NCBI GenBank assembly: GCA_028023455.1
Contig: JAQFVV010006306.1
Coordinates: 547,001 to 611,000 of the forward strand
Length of the DNA: 64,000 nt
Direction of reading: 5' to 3'
Source of the DNA: Epiperipatus broadwayi
Lineage: Eukaryota; Onychophora; Udeonychophora; Euonychophora; Peripatidae
Part shown: positions 47,821 through 58,185 of the stretch, piece after piece
Numbering within the stretch: the stretch's first letter is position 1
Layout of the letters: every line of letters starts with the position of its first letter
Position numbers and translations under genes: made by a program
The notes under the pieces: generated by a model
Database searches by the model: none
Told to the model about the DNA's origin: nothing
What the model saw: only the letters and a program-made list of their open reading frames with translations

Positions 47821-49009
47821 TAATATTGTAACAATTATCTTTTTTATCGAGTTCACTCAAATATGAAATATTTTCCAAATCTGTAAATATTTTAAAATTT
47901 GCAAGTTCTAATTGGAATTCATTGGATTGATTCTAAAGATTAGGAATTTCAATTAATATTATTTTTCTTTATCATTTTTGTCTCTCTAGTTTTGCATTAG
48001 TGTGTATCTTATATTTCACTACTCATGATTACTTCCTGTTTTAAATCTCTTAAAACCATATCACGTTGTCTTGGAAATTCATATTTATTATTAGTCAAAA
48101 TATAATTCAATTCTGCTGTATTTTTGTCTAGATGTTTTTATGTTCATTTATAGTTTTTTCAGCAAACTCCACAAATCTGTGTCTTTATTCATTTCATTAT
48201 AAGTAATATATTAAGTCTACAACCTTAAGACTATGCACAAAAATGTGACAGTAGAGACATCTACAAATCTAAATACAAGATTAACTACCTTAACCACAAG
48301 AGCGGCCACTCTTATCTTCAACCTAATTTCTAAATATATAGGTGAATCTAAAGCATTTAGATTTAAGAATGTGAAGCTATTAACTACTTCGCTGATTAAG
48401 TCCACAATTTCTATTCAAACTAACAAACGCGAAATCTTTCGATTTACGAGTCAGTATGAAGTTCTTATAATTAAAAATCTTTTAAAACAATTGAAAGTTG
48501 TCATTTCATTATAGTAACTAAATTTATCCACAGCAATTTCATCTTTTTGTTGTTGACCAACTCTAGCATTAAAGTCTCACAATTTTAAGATAATTGATCT
48601 AATTATTTTGGACATCCATATAAAAATCCTCTACTTCTATATCAGAATGAGAAATCATTGGGTGTGAACTTGAATTATCTGCATTTAACATCTTCCATTA
48701 AATTTGAGTAACAAATTTTGCCACCATTAATCTGTACGTTATTCTTCCATTTTTTTATTTATAATGAATTTAATTCCACTTGTGCTTTTAATATTTGTGC
48801 CTTTATAATTACAGATATATCCACTTCTTAACAAAATTCCCACATTGTTCTCTCTTCCAATTCATACAATCTTTCTTCACTTGAAAGTAACTTACAGTTT
48901 AGTTATAAATCCCCAAATCAAAGCTTATAATTAAATGTCAGCCTGGATTTACAATCGAATTTTAACATCTTTTGCCTTGAGTAACCAACTGCCACCTTTA
49001 TGGTTTCTT

Positions 49010-49971
49010 AAAACAGGCAAAACTCTCCATACACTATTACCACTCAGTGCAAGCCAGAGTAATCAATGGATGCCAGAAGGCTTGTGCATAAAATCCCCAT
49101 CTAATGCCTACTCATTCAATATCCCCAGACTAGTTTCTGGTTTGTGGCCTTTGTCAGTGAGGAGCCTTGGATTTGATAGCACTACACCTAGATATTAGGA
49201 TCTAATACAACCCTCCAGCAGCCGGTTTTATCTTTACTTAAGTACAAAACTATGAGTCTTAAAATTTAAAACACAATATTTTCAATCCGAGCTCATTCGC
49301 TTATATAGTCATATAGGCCTGAACTCAGTTCACTACCTATACATTTTGGTGTCTTTGGTTCTTTAATAACCATAGCCACAACTATCCTATTAAGCAGGGT
49401 TGGTTTTAAGCCAATAAACATCACATGATCACAATTTCTTATGCTTACTTATAACTGTTATTAAAACAGGCAAAACTCTCCATACAGTATTGCCACTCAG
49501 TGCAAGCCAGAGTAATCAATGGATGCCAGTAATCAATCCTGCCTAATAGAATAGTCGTGGCTATGGCTATTAAAGAATCAAAGACACCAAAATGTATAGG
49601 TACTGAACTGAGTTCAGACCTATATGACTATATAAGCTAATGAGCTTGGATTGAAAATATTGTGTTTTCAATTTAATGCTCATACTTTTGTAGTTAAGTA
49701 GAGATAAAAGGTGGTTGCTGGAGGGTCGCATTAAATACTAAGATCTAGGTGCAGTGCTCTCAGATCCAAGGCTCCTCAGTGACGAAGGCCACAAGCTTGA
49801 AACTAGTCTGGGGATATTGGATGAATAGGTATTAGATGGGTATTTTATGCACAAGCCTTCTGGCATCCATTGATTACTCTGGCTTGCACTGAGTGGCAAT
49901 ACTGTATGGAGAGTTTTGCCGGTTTTTAATAACAGTTAAAAGCAGGCTTAAGAAATGGTGAACATGTGATG
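49010..49971. mobile_element. HHR-1 element, tandem plus inverted, 13-bp TSD
   Basis: The best full-length example. One minus unit (49010-49417) is followed head-to-tail by the start of a second (49418-49530), giving a 453-bp period (AAACAGGCAAAACTC at 49011 and 49464). The array then flips to a plus unit (49531-49971). TTTATGGTTTCTT repeats flank it at 48997-49009 and 49972-49984. The minus ribozyme (about 49110-49170) has CTGACAA and the plus one (about 49757-49815) has GTGACGA, each with one core mutation. The unit also holds a conserved block TGAACTGAGTTCAGACC followed by TATATGACTATATAAGC. Confidence 0.9.
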
Positions 49972-49984
49972 TTTATGGTTTCTT

Positions 49985-50604
49985 TACAGTCATTTGAGAA
50001 TTAGTGCCATAATTTAGTTTTTTCTGTCATGATTGTAAATATCCATATAAAAATGTTAATTTACATCATCATTCAACCTACTTTCAAGAAAACACAACTG
50101 ATATTTCAGTTAAAAATTATCAGGCAATTGAGAATACAGTCCATTGTGTCTCTTGATATTAAATTTTGAGATAAAAAACCAATAAACACATCTGATCCAT
50201 ATTGGCGAATAGCCTATCCACATTCATTTATTGCATAATCATATAGTAATAATAAGTTGCAACAATAGAAACAAAGATTGGAAATTTAATTTGCCCTTCT
50301 TCATTCTTCCAAGGCCTCAAAAAATAATAAAAGGGTCTCTTTTTAGTCAAAAGAAATTCCTTTCTGCAGTCTTATATTCAACACATTTGTGAAATTATCA
50401 CTGTTATAAACAATTACAATAAAATTGCTAAGAAGAGGGATAAGAGATATTATTTTGAGTCTGCTAATTATCTAAATAAATTTGAAAATATCAGTACATG
50501 CTATATATCTAGGTGGTGATATAGATACATTTTATTCCAAACAAGAGTGGATAAACGCCCAGCAAAATATGTAACAAATTTACTACCATGTTAGACTGTA
50601 AACA
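49985..50604. other. AT-rich non-coding stretch
   Basis: Nothing recognised. Confidence 0.5.
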
Positions 50605-50845
50605 TAATAATAAACCACTAAACATCACATGATCACCATCTCTTATGCTAGCACATAACTGTTATTAAACAGTCAAAACTCTCCATACAGTAGTGCCAAC
50701 CAGACAAAGGCCACAAGCCAGAAACTAGTCTAGAGATATTGGATGAATAGGCACTAGATGGGGATTTTATGCACTAGTCTTCTGGCATCCATTGATTACT
50801 CTGGTTGGCACAGGGTTGCACTACTGTATGGAGAGTTTTGCCTGA
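50605..50845. mobile_element. HHR-1 element, short inverted copy
   Basis: A minus terminal piece (CCACTAAACATCACATGATC to GCCAACCAGA) is joined to a plus piece that starts inside the ribozyme (CAAAGGCCACAAGCCAGAAA, CTAGTC) and runs to the terminus TTTTGCCTG. The core is truncated at its 5' side. Confidence 0.8.
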
Positions 50846-51034
50846 TAATATGGATACTCTTTTTTTGTGTATGTTGAGAATTTTATTAGTGCGTGTAAGC
50901 ACAATTTTGGATAATTGTGCTTTAAATATCTAATTATTTATAATATGACAAAAAGAAAACAATGGCTTAAATCTTAATGTCTTGATTTAAACAAGCTTTT
51001 TAAAAATGAATTCTTTAAAAAAAAAAAGTACTGT

Positions 51035-51385
51035 TATAAATGCAATTTATCCACTCTACTTTGAACACTTTTTAGTAAAAACCTTTTATTGTACATATAT
51101 GCATACAACATCTTTCCTTCCAACTGTCCTGTAGTCCTCTTTAGAGCCTAATATGCTTACATCATCTTACATTTTGACTGTCCAGCAGTCTTCTTCAGAG
51201 CCTCATATGTATACACCATCTTACATTTCAACTGCCCTGCAGTCTTATTCAGACTATTTAGGCTCTGAAGAAGACTGGGGACAGTTGAAATGTAAGATGG
51301 TGTATGTATACATGTACAAGAAAAGGTTTTTGCGAAAAAGTGTTCAAGGTAGAGTGGATAAATTGCATTTATATAAGATATTACA
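51035..51385. mobile_element. Foldback element with internal short tandem units
   Basis: ATAAATGCAATTTATCCACTC at 51037 is mirrored near 51350-51375, as is the AAAAACCTTTT/AAAAGGTTTTT block. The left arm contains three related blocks of CATCTTACATTT..ACTG and GCAGTCTT..TCAGAGCC; one inverted counterpart (AGGCTCTGAAGAAGACTG) is in the right arm. That block, GGGACAGTTGAAATG, has a hammerhead-like order (CTGAAGA, helix, GAAA) but no acceptable cleavage base. Confidence 0.65.
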
Positions 51386-52099
51386 GCAAAATAAAGGAAG
51401 TGGTGAATTTGGTAATATTTCTGAAAATGTATTATTGATTATCCCTGTTAAATATTTATAATTTATGTAATATAAAACTAGTGAGAAATCAAACACTAAA
51501 CATGAGCATGTAATTAGTTCCAAATATCTAAGGAGTCAATTGTTTGTTAGCAGGGAACTTCTGAAAGAAAAAAAGAAAAGGTCTGGGTTTTTTTTTGCTA
51601 TAAGTTTTAGAACAGTTTTATTTTCTGAAATATGAATATGTGTGTAATACTAAAAAATCTTTACCATTTCTTCATGGATAAGTTATCTACCAATATTTTT
51701 TTTTTATTCCTAAAGGTCAGCTATAAAATAGATATCTTTATATTCAAAGCAATAAGTGTGCAAATGAATACAATTATCAATTTAAGAAAAGGAGAAATAC
51801 TTCTAAGCATGGTGATCAAGGGCATTATATATTCATTTAAATAAATTAGTCCTTTGCACACAAAGTAGGATATTAAAGTAAGTTACCAAAAGAATTACCA
51901 AATAATGCCTTTGAAATTAATTATTACACTAATATTTTACTCATTATCAATAATTGACCCTTTATTGAATATTTTGTTTTAAAACAAAACATCCAGTTAT
52001 GAATGTGTATTTATATTTTATAATTGTTTTATTATATCATTTATAATAAGTAATTTTATTACATTTGCATAAAAACTAATGCTGCAAGTAGGGGAAATA
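51386..52099. other. AT-rich non-coding stretch
   Basis: Nothing recognised. Confidence 0.5.
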
Positions 52100-52195
52100 T
52101 AATAGCAAACTTTCCGTATAATAGTGCCACCTAGTGCAAGTCTTAGTAGTCAGTGGGTGCGATGTATTCAATGGGTGAAAGAAATTGTGATGTTA
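52100..52195. mobile_element. Diverged HHR-1 terminal fragment
   Basis: AGCAAACTTTCCGTATAATAGTGCCACCTAGTGCAAGTC resembles the family terminus GCAAAACTCTCCATACAGTAGTGCC with several changes and ends near TGTGATGTTA. Older than the other copies. Confidence 0.55.
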
Positions 52196-52714
52196 AGGAG
52201 AAATCTAATTACTAATATTTATTATTATATAAATTTTAACCCTTTGATGGATGGATTCGTTTAAAATGAAGTGGCTTGACGTCACTATAAATCGGTCACT
52301 TTTCGTACTACGATTAAGATTTTGTGCTCTTTTTAAAGATAAAAAATAGTAAAATGTAAAAATATATATATATAAGAGTAAAGAGAACCAAAACTAGTAC
52401 ATTTAATTTTTCCCCCTAACACATGCAACTTAAATAGTTATTATTTTAGGTTATTAATTATTATTTAAAAAAGAATGCATCGGGAATTTGTAATGATTAA
52501 TATTTCAATTAGAACAATATTTGTTAAGTGAATGTTATGGGATATTTTTCTTGGTTAACTAAATTAATTAATAAAATATTTTGCATTTGAAACAAATTAT
52601 ACCCTACTTTAATATAAAAATATTTACACAATTTTATAATTATATATATAAAAAAACTTTTTTAAAATGATAATCATATATTTTAACGTTAATCAATTAT
52701 TTCTAATTTATTGC

Positions 52715-52880
52715 AGAGAGCACTATCTAGTATTCTACAATGGAAGTAAAATAACAACAATAAAACATCAGTAAAATAGAATAAAACCTTCCTATAGAGA
52801 TCCAATATAGCTTCTAAGAATTGACTATATAACCATAATATATAGAATAAATAATACATACATTATATATATTAATCGAT
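52715..52880 (+). mobile_element. Fragment of the 37998 foldback family
   Basis: GCACTATCTAGTATTCTACA, ATGGAAGTAAAATAACAAC and AGAATTGACTATATAAC match the left arm at 38130-38260 with about 15 percent differences by eye. Confidence 0.7.
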
Positions 52881-53159
52881 CATTTGTTAACTAAATTTAT
52901 TGAAGTTTTATAAATATTCATACATTTATTCAAATTATGCTTAATGTAATGTTTCATATATTTGTTTTCTTTAATGTAATTTAATATTTTTTGTAGCATC
53001 TATTGTATGTCCACATGTTAAGTAATAAATGTATAAAGCAGATTTATCATCTTGCCTATTAATTGCATTTTAATGTTCTTTGGTTCTTACCCGTTTCCAT
53101 GTATGAACATAGTAAATCATATTGCAAGTATGACTGGGTGGCCAGCAAATGAATATATA

Positions 53160-53640
53160 CATAAAAACTCACAATATTTTAGGTAATAAGAATAGTGAAT
53201 AGTCTGCAACAACATAAACTCAACAGTTCACTAATGTTCAATTCCAATAATGTACTTTCAGGCTGGCTGCTACAAAATGGTTCACAATGGGCTAGATTTA
53301 TGCACACCTTGGCCCCAGTCAAGTTTAGCTGCACATGAACACATTGTAGTATAGTACTGCGATCGATTATAAGCTCCTTACAGCTTCCATCTCTGCAACA
53401 TTTCCACCAGTAACTCCACTTGAAAAATGGTGAGAAGCTCAACTCTTCATTCAGCTGCTATCTGGATGGTTTACTCAGGCTACGGTCTCCCAATCTCTGC
53501 GGGCCCTTTCAACTATACCCGTGAACTACATTTCCACTGACCGCTGAACATTAACCGAAGAACTGACACTAGATCTCTCCTACCGGCACCCGAATGGCCT
53601 GATGTACTTGTTACTTACGCTTTTTATAGCTTTCTGATAA
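53160..53640 (-). other. GC-richer segment downstream of PLE; possible pseudo-LTR or LTR
   Basis: About 480 bp with clearly higher GC than the flanks. On the minus strand it has a TATA-like GCTATAAAAAGC (near 53620) followed by a GC-rich leader (CATTCGGGTGCCGGTAGGAG). It directly follows the GIY-YIG part of PLE copy B, so it may be that element's 3' region or pseudo-LTR. A solo LTR of another element is the alternative. No second copy in the window. Confidence 0.4.
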
Positions 53641-54159
53641 CTGCAACAATTAATTACCTTCTTTAATAAGGTAAGGTCTCTTATCTAGAAATATTTGCAA
53701 TCAGCAAATATTTCTTGGAATTTTATCGATTTTTCAGTATTCAGTACGTGATCTAAAAACAATCTCTTGAATAAATTCTAGTTTTTCTGGAGTGCACAAA
53801 CTTGTATGCAATTTTTACAAAAATACAACAAAGGGTCACAACTAATTTTATATACGATTTTTTTTAGTATATTATTGTCTCTTTAATTTATAATTATTTA
53901 CTAATTTATCCAGACTTTTATTATTCATTCATGTAATATTTATATGCTTATCAATATTTTTTGTTTTTATTGGTATATTATAAATTTTGGGATATGAAAG
54001 TTTGATCGATTTCTTATTTGAACTATTGGTACTATCATTATAATTTTGTATAGAAATATTATTTTTTAATATAGTTTTAGTTATATCCATAATCATTATA
54101 TAACTTAATAAACCGATTCGTTTATAAATCAGCTACATTTTTATCTGTATTTTAGGTTC

Positions 54160-54440
54160 TTTAGTATTTTTCAACCAATGATGTATCACCGGAAGCAAAT
54201 CGGTAGGTGTAATACGTCATCGATTTTTCCAACCGATGACGTATTACCTTGAAGCCAGGGCAGTCTGATCTTTAAGATAATGTCTCCAAGTGATTTGATC
54301 GACGGTCTATATATTGCGCTCGAAACGCACATATGTGAAGCTATATTACAAATTAATAATTACTTAGCGAACTTGGGAACATGAAGCTTCCGAAAGTAAT
54401 AAACAATTATTAATTAGTTATATAGTCTCACGTATGTTCA
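54160..54440. repeat. Insertion in PLE copy B with a short perfect palindrome
   Basis: Separates RT from the thumb/GIY-YIG part of copy B. It contains GTAATACGTCATCG (about 54210) and its perfect inverse CGATGACGTATTAC (about 54234) around a short loop. GCGCTCGAAACGCAC follows near 54318. Not recognised as a known family. Confidence 0.5.
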
Positions 54441-54922
54441 TTTCAAACCATGAGTGAAGTGAAACTAAGTTATCATTATCTATGTGAATTTTTATATCTA
54501 AATATTTAATTTTATCTTCAAATTTTACTTTTGTAAATTTAATATATATATTCTTATTAAAATCATATTATTCATAGCTCTTATATTACTAATAATTAAA
54601 ATATGATCAAGATATCTAGAATAATGTATTGTAATTATTCTTTTTTAAATTATAATAGTTTCTAATTCATTTATAAATATTGATAGCATTAAGCTATTAA
54701 TTGCATAACCCATCCTTTATGTATATTCCATTTGAAATTATGAACTGTTATGTATAAATGTTAAATTCTCTTTTATAATATTATGTTTATATCATTTATA
54801 TATTTACATTTTTTATTAATGTTTGTATAATTTTACATCTTGGAACACTTGGATACATTTTTTTAATATCCATTATAGAAATATTTTGGTTCCTAGTTAA
54901 TTTTATATTATTTATTAATAAT

Positions 54923-55425
54923 CATCACATGATCACCATTTCTTATGCTTGCTCATAACTGTTATTAAAACTGGCAAAACTCTCCACACAGTAGTGCCAC
55001 TCAGTGCAAGCCAGAAGGCTTGTGCATAAAATCCCTATTTAGTGCCTACTCATCCAATATCCCCAGACTAGTTTCTAGCGTGTGGCTTTCGTCAGTGAGG
55101 AACCTTGAATCTGAGAGCCCTGCACTAATTTCTAGCTTGTGGCTTTCGTTAGTGAGAAGCCTTGAATCTGGGAGCACTGCACCCAGCTAGATGCAGTGCT
55201 CTCAGATTCAAGGCTCCTCACTGATGAAAGCCACAAGCTAGAGACTAATCTGGGATAGGTGCAGTGCTCTTAGATCCAAGGCTCCTCACTGATGAAAGCC
55301 GCAAGCTAAAAACTAGTCTGGGGATATTGGATGAGTAGGCATTAGATAGGGATTTTATGCACAAGCCTTCTGGCATTCCATTGATTTCTCTGGCTTGCAC
55401 TACTGTATGGAGAGTTTTGCCTGTT
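54923..55425. mobile_element. HHR-1 array with four ribozyme cores
   Basis: Inserted between the KNTDSII and MDIKKMYP parts of PLE copy B. TTAATAAT repeats at 54915-54922 and 55426-55433 may be its TSD. In order it holds two minus hammerheads (55052-55110 intact; about 55130-55190 with CTAACGA) and two plus ones (about 55205-55255 with GAGA and ATC; 55274-55332 with AAAA in place of GAAA but a perfect stem I). The ribozyme regions are packed about 70-90 bp apart, much closer than the 453-bp unit, so the middle parts have been deleted. Confidence 0.85.
55052..55110 (-). ncRNA. Hammerhead ribozyme, HHR-1, intact core
   Basis: Sense order (minus): ATTCAA (55110-55105), internal loop GGT, TCCTCA (55101-55096), CTGACGA (55095-55089), A, stem II AGC-CACAC-GCT, A, GAAA (55075-55072). 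Stem III is A-U and C-G around TA, then GTC (55068-55066), TGGGGA, TA, TTGGAT. Both halves of stem I pair fully (one U·G in the outer half, one in the inner). The predicted cut is 3' of C at position 55066. Position 10.1/11.1 is A·A rather than the usual G-C, so activity needs a test. Confidence 0.75.
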
Positions 55426-55639
55426 TTAATAATACTATCTGTATTTTTTGGAGAAATTTCCCCATATCCTAAAATATCTATTAGCCATTTATTTACAAAA
55501 TTTCTGTAAAATAAAATCACTAAAATTGAATAACAACCTTAATGGGTTATTATTTTTATGAATTTTAACTTTTGTAAAGGGTTTTCATAAGAAGGAAGAT
55601 ACATCAATTTATACTGATTTATAATCTTCCATTTATATA

Positions 55640-55735
55640 TGTTTTTTTTTTCATGTATCAAAGCATCGGCCGGGAAGCGAACCCGGGACAACTGCTTATA
55701 AGGCTGCTGTACTGACCACTCGTCCACCAACGCTT
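55640..55735 (-). mobile_element. tRNA-Gly-derived SINE in PLE copy B
   Basis: tRNA-like part 55663-55733 (minus): acceptor GCGTTGG, T arm CGGGTTCGCTTCCCGG, anticodon position changed to TAT. The tail TTTGATACATG and an A10 run follow. Same family as 5564-5673. TSD not clear. Confidence 0.82.
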
Positions 55736-56019
55736 GACTATATAGTTGGTTTTTGTAATAGTAATAAGATCTTTTAGCAATTTATATTCTTCTTAATTTA
55801 TTTCATATTCTATTAATATTCACATATGTTCTGGACATTTATACACAAAAGTTAGTTTATATAATTAAATTTAGCTTTTATTAATGCTTAGCATGCTTTC
55901 AATATATCTCATCGTCATACCAATCTTATTTCTTTATTGTTATAAACTTATACAAATACTTGATAAATATTTTAAATTTATTTATTTAATATTCAAACAT
56001 ATTTAAACCCTTCAAAGAG

Positions 56020-56690
56020 CTCATTTCCTTGAGAGGGAGATGTTTGTGTCTTTTTTGTTTATCGAGTATCGGTCTTTTTCTATTGCCCAAGCATCTTTAA
56101 TTTTTAGTTTTCTATTTCCCCTCTCATTGCATACAATTCCAGCTCTAAACAAATCAAATTTATGGCCAGAATTTTGTTCATAGTCTATAAATAGAGGAAT
56201 ATTCACTACTCCTCTATTCTTTATTGTATTGGTATTTATGCTGGACTAATCTCATTGAGATTAGGCTCGATTCCCCATAATATGCAAACTTATACATATC
56301 TTGGGTGCATTTAATTTTGTAAACGATTTAACGAGCTGATTCTGTGTACAGTTTATCTTTGGAATTGTTAAAACCTTTTTTCAGAGAAGGGGGGACTGCA
56401 AAAATATATTTTCCAGAGCATATTCATTGTAATTTCTGAGCCTTTCGGTTTGTAAGGAAGTACTCCCATTTTTTAGTCTCCACAGGTCAAGGCTGTGTTT
56501 GTTTTTTTAGTTTATTATAAAATCTATTGATTGTGGTAAGAATTTTATTAATATTATATTCTAGGTTTTGTAAGTCTTTAATATACACATCAACATTAAT
56601 TTTTTTTATCCGTCTCAAATTTACGATTTGAAATTCCCATATAAAAGCCTTCCATACATCCTGAAAGTTATCTCAGAAATTGAAAAGAAT
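56020..56690 (-). pseudogene. Penelope-like element copy A, C-terminal part
   Basis: Minus strand: NINKILTTINRFYNKLKKQTQ, then the connector MGVLPYKPKGSEITMNML, which matches the LPY..GLSE....L region between RT and endonuclease in PLEs. A GIY-YIG domain follows: ARxIVYKIKC, then YYGESSLISMRLVQHKYQYN, and a C-terminal block SGHKFDLFRAGIVCNERGNR, ending KKDTNISLSRK. One stop just before IVYK and several frameshifts. Its RT part would lie above 56690, where an RTE copy begins instead. Copy B follows downstream in the same orientation, so the two are head-to-tail, typical of PLE insertions. Confidence 0.85.
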
Positions 56691-57164
56691 AAGCTCTAAA
56701 AGAGAATAAAACTATCAAAAGTGTAAAACATCTTGGTATCGATAGAAAACATTTCTTCAATAAAAAGTGAAGACAGAATGATTAAAGAGACATGATATCG
56801 TGAAATGTGTGGAAGAGTTCTATAAAGAATTACAAAGCGATAAAGAACAACAAAAAAAGTATCCTTTATGAACACTATATCTTTTGAATTGTCCATGATT
56901 TTAAATAAACAAGTGAGATATACAATTAAATCTATGAAGGGAAAAACTCCAGATAATAGTGGAATTATAATCAATAAATTAAAAACAGGTGAAGAAATAG
57001 AAAAATTGTTGGTAAAGTTATATACCAAATGGATAAATGATAAAGATGTACCAGATGATTGGAAGAATGCAGTATTAATATTGATATTTAAAAAAAGATG
57101 ATAAAGAAGATATTAGAAATTATAAACGGACCAGTTTTTTATTAGTTTTATACAAAATTATTGA

Positions 57165-57500
57165 ATGTTCCATCATCAGATTTTCAATGAAATGGAAAGC
57201 TGAAGAGTTGTGAGTTGGAATAGATTGAAACTTGTCCATTAAAGTATGAAGATTGGCTATCTTAATATAAAGCTGAGCACTGATTATATATATGTGTGAG
57301 GATAGTAATCTAGACCAACTGATGATTTCTGGTTTAGTATGAAATACGTATATTGGTGATTATTTATCTTTTCAACATGTGTGTGATCAGGTGGGTCAGC
57401 AATACGAGATGGAACTGAAAGTAGTGGGTCGTATGAAAGTCTGAGTTTGAATCCCGCCTATATTACATATATAAATGCAGGTTTAAGCCTGTGCAATGCA
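57165..57500 (+). mobile_element. HHR-3 element inside the RTE copy
   Basis: A single plus-oriented unit (CATCATCAGATTTTCAATGA to GTTTGAATCCCGCCTATATT), matching the plus arm of 22435-22690. It separates the RT blocks LYKIIE and DHIQIL. It carries the hammerhead at 57314-57357 and ends in the B-box-like block. Confidence 0.8.
57314..57357 (+). ncRNA. Hammerhead ribozyme, HHR-3, core intact, weak stem II
   Basis: ACCAA (57314-57318), CTGATGA (57319-57325), a decayed stem II (57326-57340, only three central pairs), GAAA (57341-57344). Stem III is ATA/TAT around CG, then A at position 57352 as the cleavage base, then TTGGT (57353-57357), which pairs perfectly with ACCAA. Weaker than the copy at 47315 because stem II has lost pairs. 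Confidence 0.6.
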
Positions 57501-57832
57501 TTAATTTATCATGATAATTGTAACACATCTATAGCAACTAACCAACCAAAAAACAAACAAACTAGATTTAAGAGGTTTTAATACAATGGATCACATCCAA
57601 ATATTGAAAGAAGTTATACAAAGGTCCGATGAATATAAGTTGCCACTATGCTTTCGATCTATAAATTATGAAATGGTATTTGAATCTATAAGTATTTCTT
57701 TAGTGATTAAAACATTGGACCATGAAGCAGACCCAAAATGCTGTAGTCTTTTAAAGAATATTTATCAAAATGTGACAGCAATGGATTAGATTACAGTGAT
57801 ACTAGGAAAATTAACATTAAGAAGGGTGTTAA

Positions 57833-58185
57833 GCCGATAAACATCACATGATCACCATTTCTTATGTTTGCTTATAACTTTTTAAAAGAGGCAAAGCTCC
57901 CTACACTTACTGCCACTCAGTGCAAGCCAGAGTAATCAATGGATGCCAGAAGGCTTGTGCATAAAATCCCCATCTAGTGCATAGTCATCCAATATCCCCA
58001 GATTACTAGGTGCAGTGCTCTCAGATCCAAGTCTCCTCACGGATGAAGGTCACAAGCCAGAAAGTAGTCTGGGAATATTGGATGAGTAGTCACTAGATGG
58101 GGATTTTATGCACAAGCCTTCTGGTATCCATTGATTATTCTGACTTTCACCGAGTGGTAATAAGTTTAGAGAGTTTTACCTGTAA
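57833..58185. mobile_element. HHR-1 element, short inverted copy inside RTE
   Basis: A minus piece (GATAAACATCACATGATC to AATATCCCCAGATTAC) faces a plus piece (GGTGCAGTGCTCTCAGATCC to TTTTACCTG). The plus ribozyme has CGGATGA (U4 changed) and GAAAG in place of GAAAC, so it is probably dead. It divides the RTE RT domain between KKGV and the LQELFCGLI block. Confidence 0.8.

Larger units (their letters stand above)
44880..48960 (-). pseudogene. RTE-type LINE, long decayed copy with insertions
   Basis: Read from 48960 down to 44880, RTE pieces appear in order. A weak apurinic-like endonuclease region lies at 48960-47830 (ELNYILTNNKYEF near 48110). The RT N-terminal block is at 46470-46228 (CKEIEKFLAILYTKYLDDKDAPDDWTNAVVIVIFK), then a DHIQILKKVIERS block near 45990. 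Next is HLDYAVDEIIFVNNASEVQE near 45530, where the catalytic F/YADD is changed to YAVD, and last the 3' end near 44880 (CTGCAGTGGAT, as in the other copies). Stops and frameshifts are throughout. It is interrupted by HHR-1 (46106), a foldback (46614) and an HHR-3 dimer (47281). Confidence 0.82.
53640..55800 (-). pseudogene. Penelope-like element copy B (RT plus GIY-YIG), decayed
   Basis: The minus strand gives a PLE ORF in canonical order. NNPLRLLF near 55545 fits the PLR(P) motif, then KWLIDILGYGEISPKNTDSI. RT motif A region is ISIMDIKKMYPSVP (54890-54850); motif C region RYLDHILII stands where RYVDDIL is usual, so an Asp is lost; LKYLDIKIHIDNDN follows at about 54490. Then SLDKLVNNYKLKRQ and KKIVYKISCD (53850), the start of a GIY-YIG endonuclease that continues to HVLNTEKSIKF (about 53730). 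Many stops and frameshifts. It is interrupted by a SINE (55640-55735), an HHR-1 array (54923-55425) and an unidentified 54160-54440 segment. Confidence 0.85.

Noticed and set aside
48233-48514. 93-codon plus-strand frame
   Set aside because: It lies opposite the decayed RTE endonuclease region and overlaps a minus-strand frame; no family features.
51035-51385. Active hammerhead in the CTGAAGA...GAAA block
   Set aside because: The base at the cleavage position would be G, which is outside the NUH rule, and stem I partners are not evident.
53640-56690. PLE with N-terminal (permuted) GIY-YIG, as in Naiad/Chlamys
   Set aside because: The upstream GIY-YIG is preceded by the LPY..SE connector of an RT, and copy B has its own GIY-YIG after its RT. 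Two tandem canonical copies explain the order.
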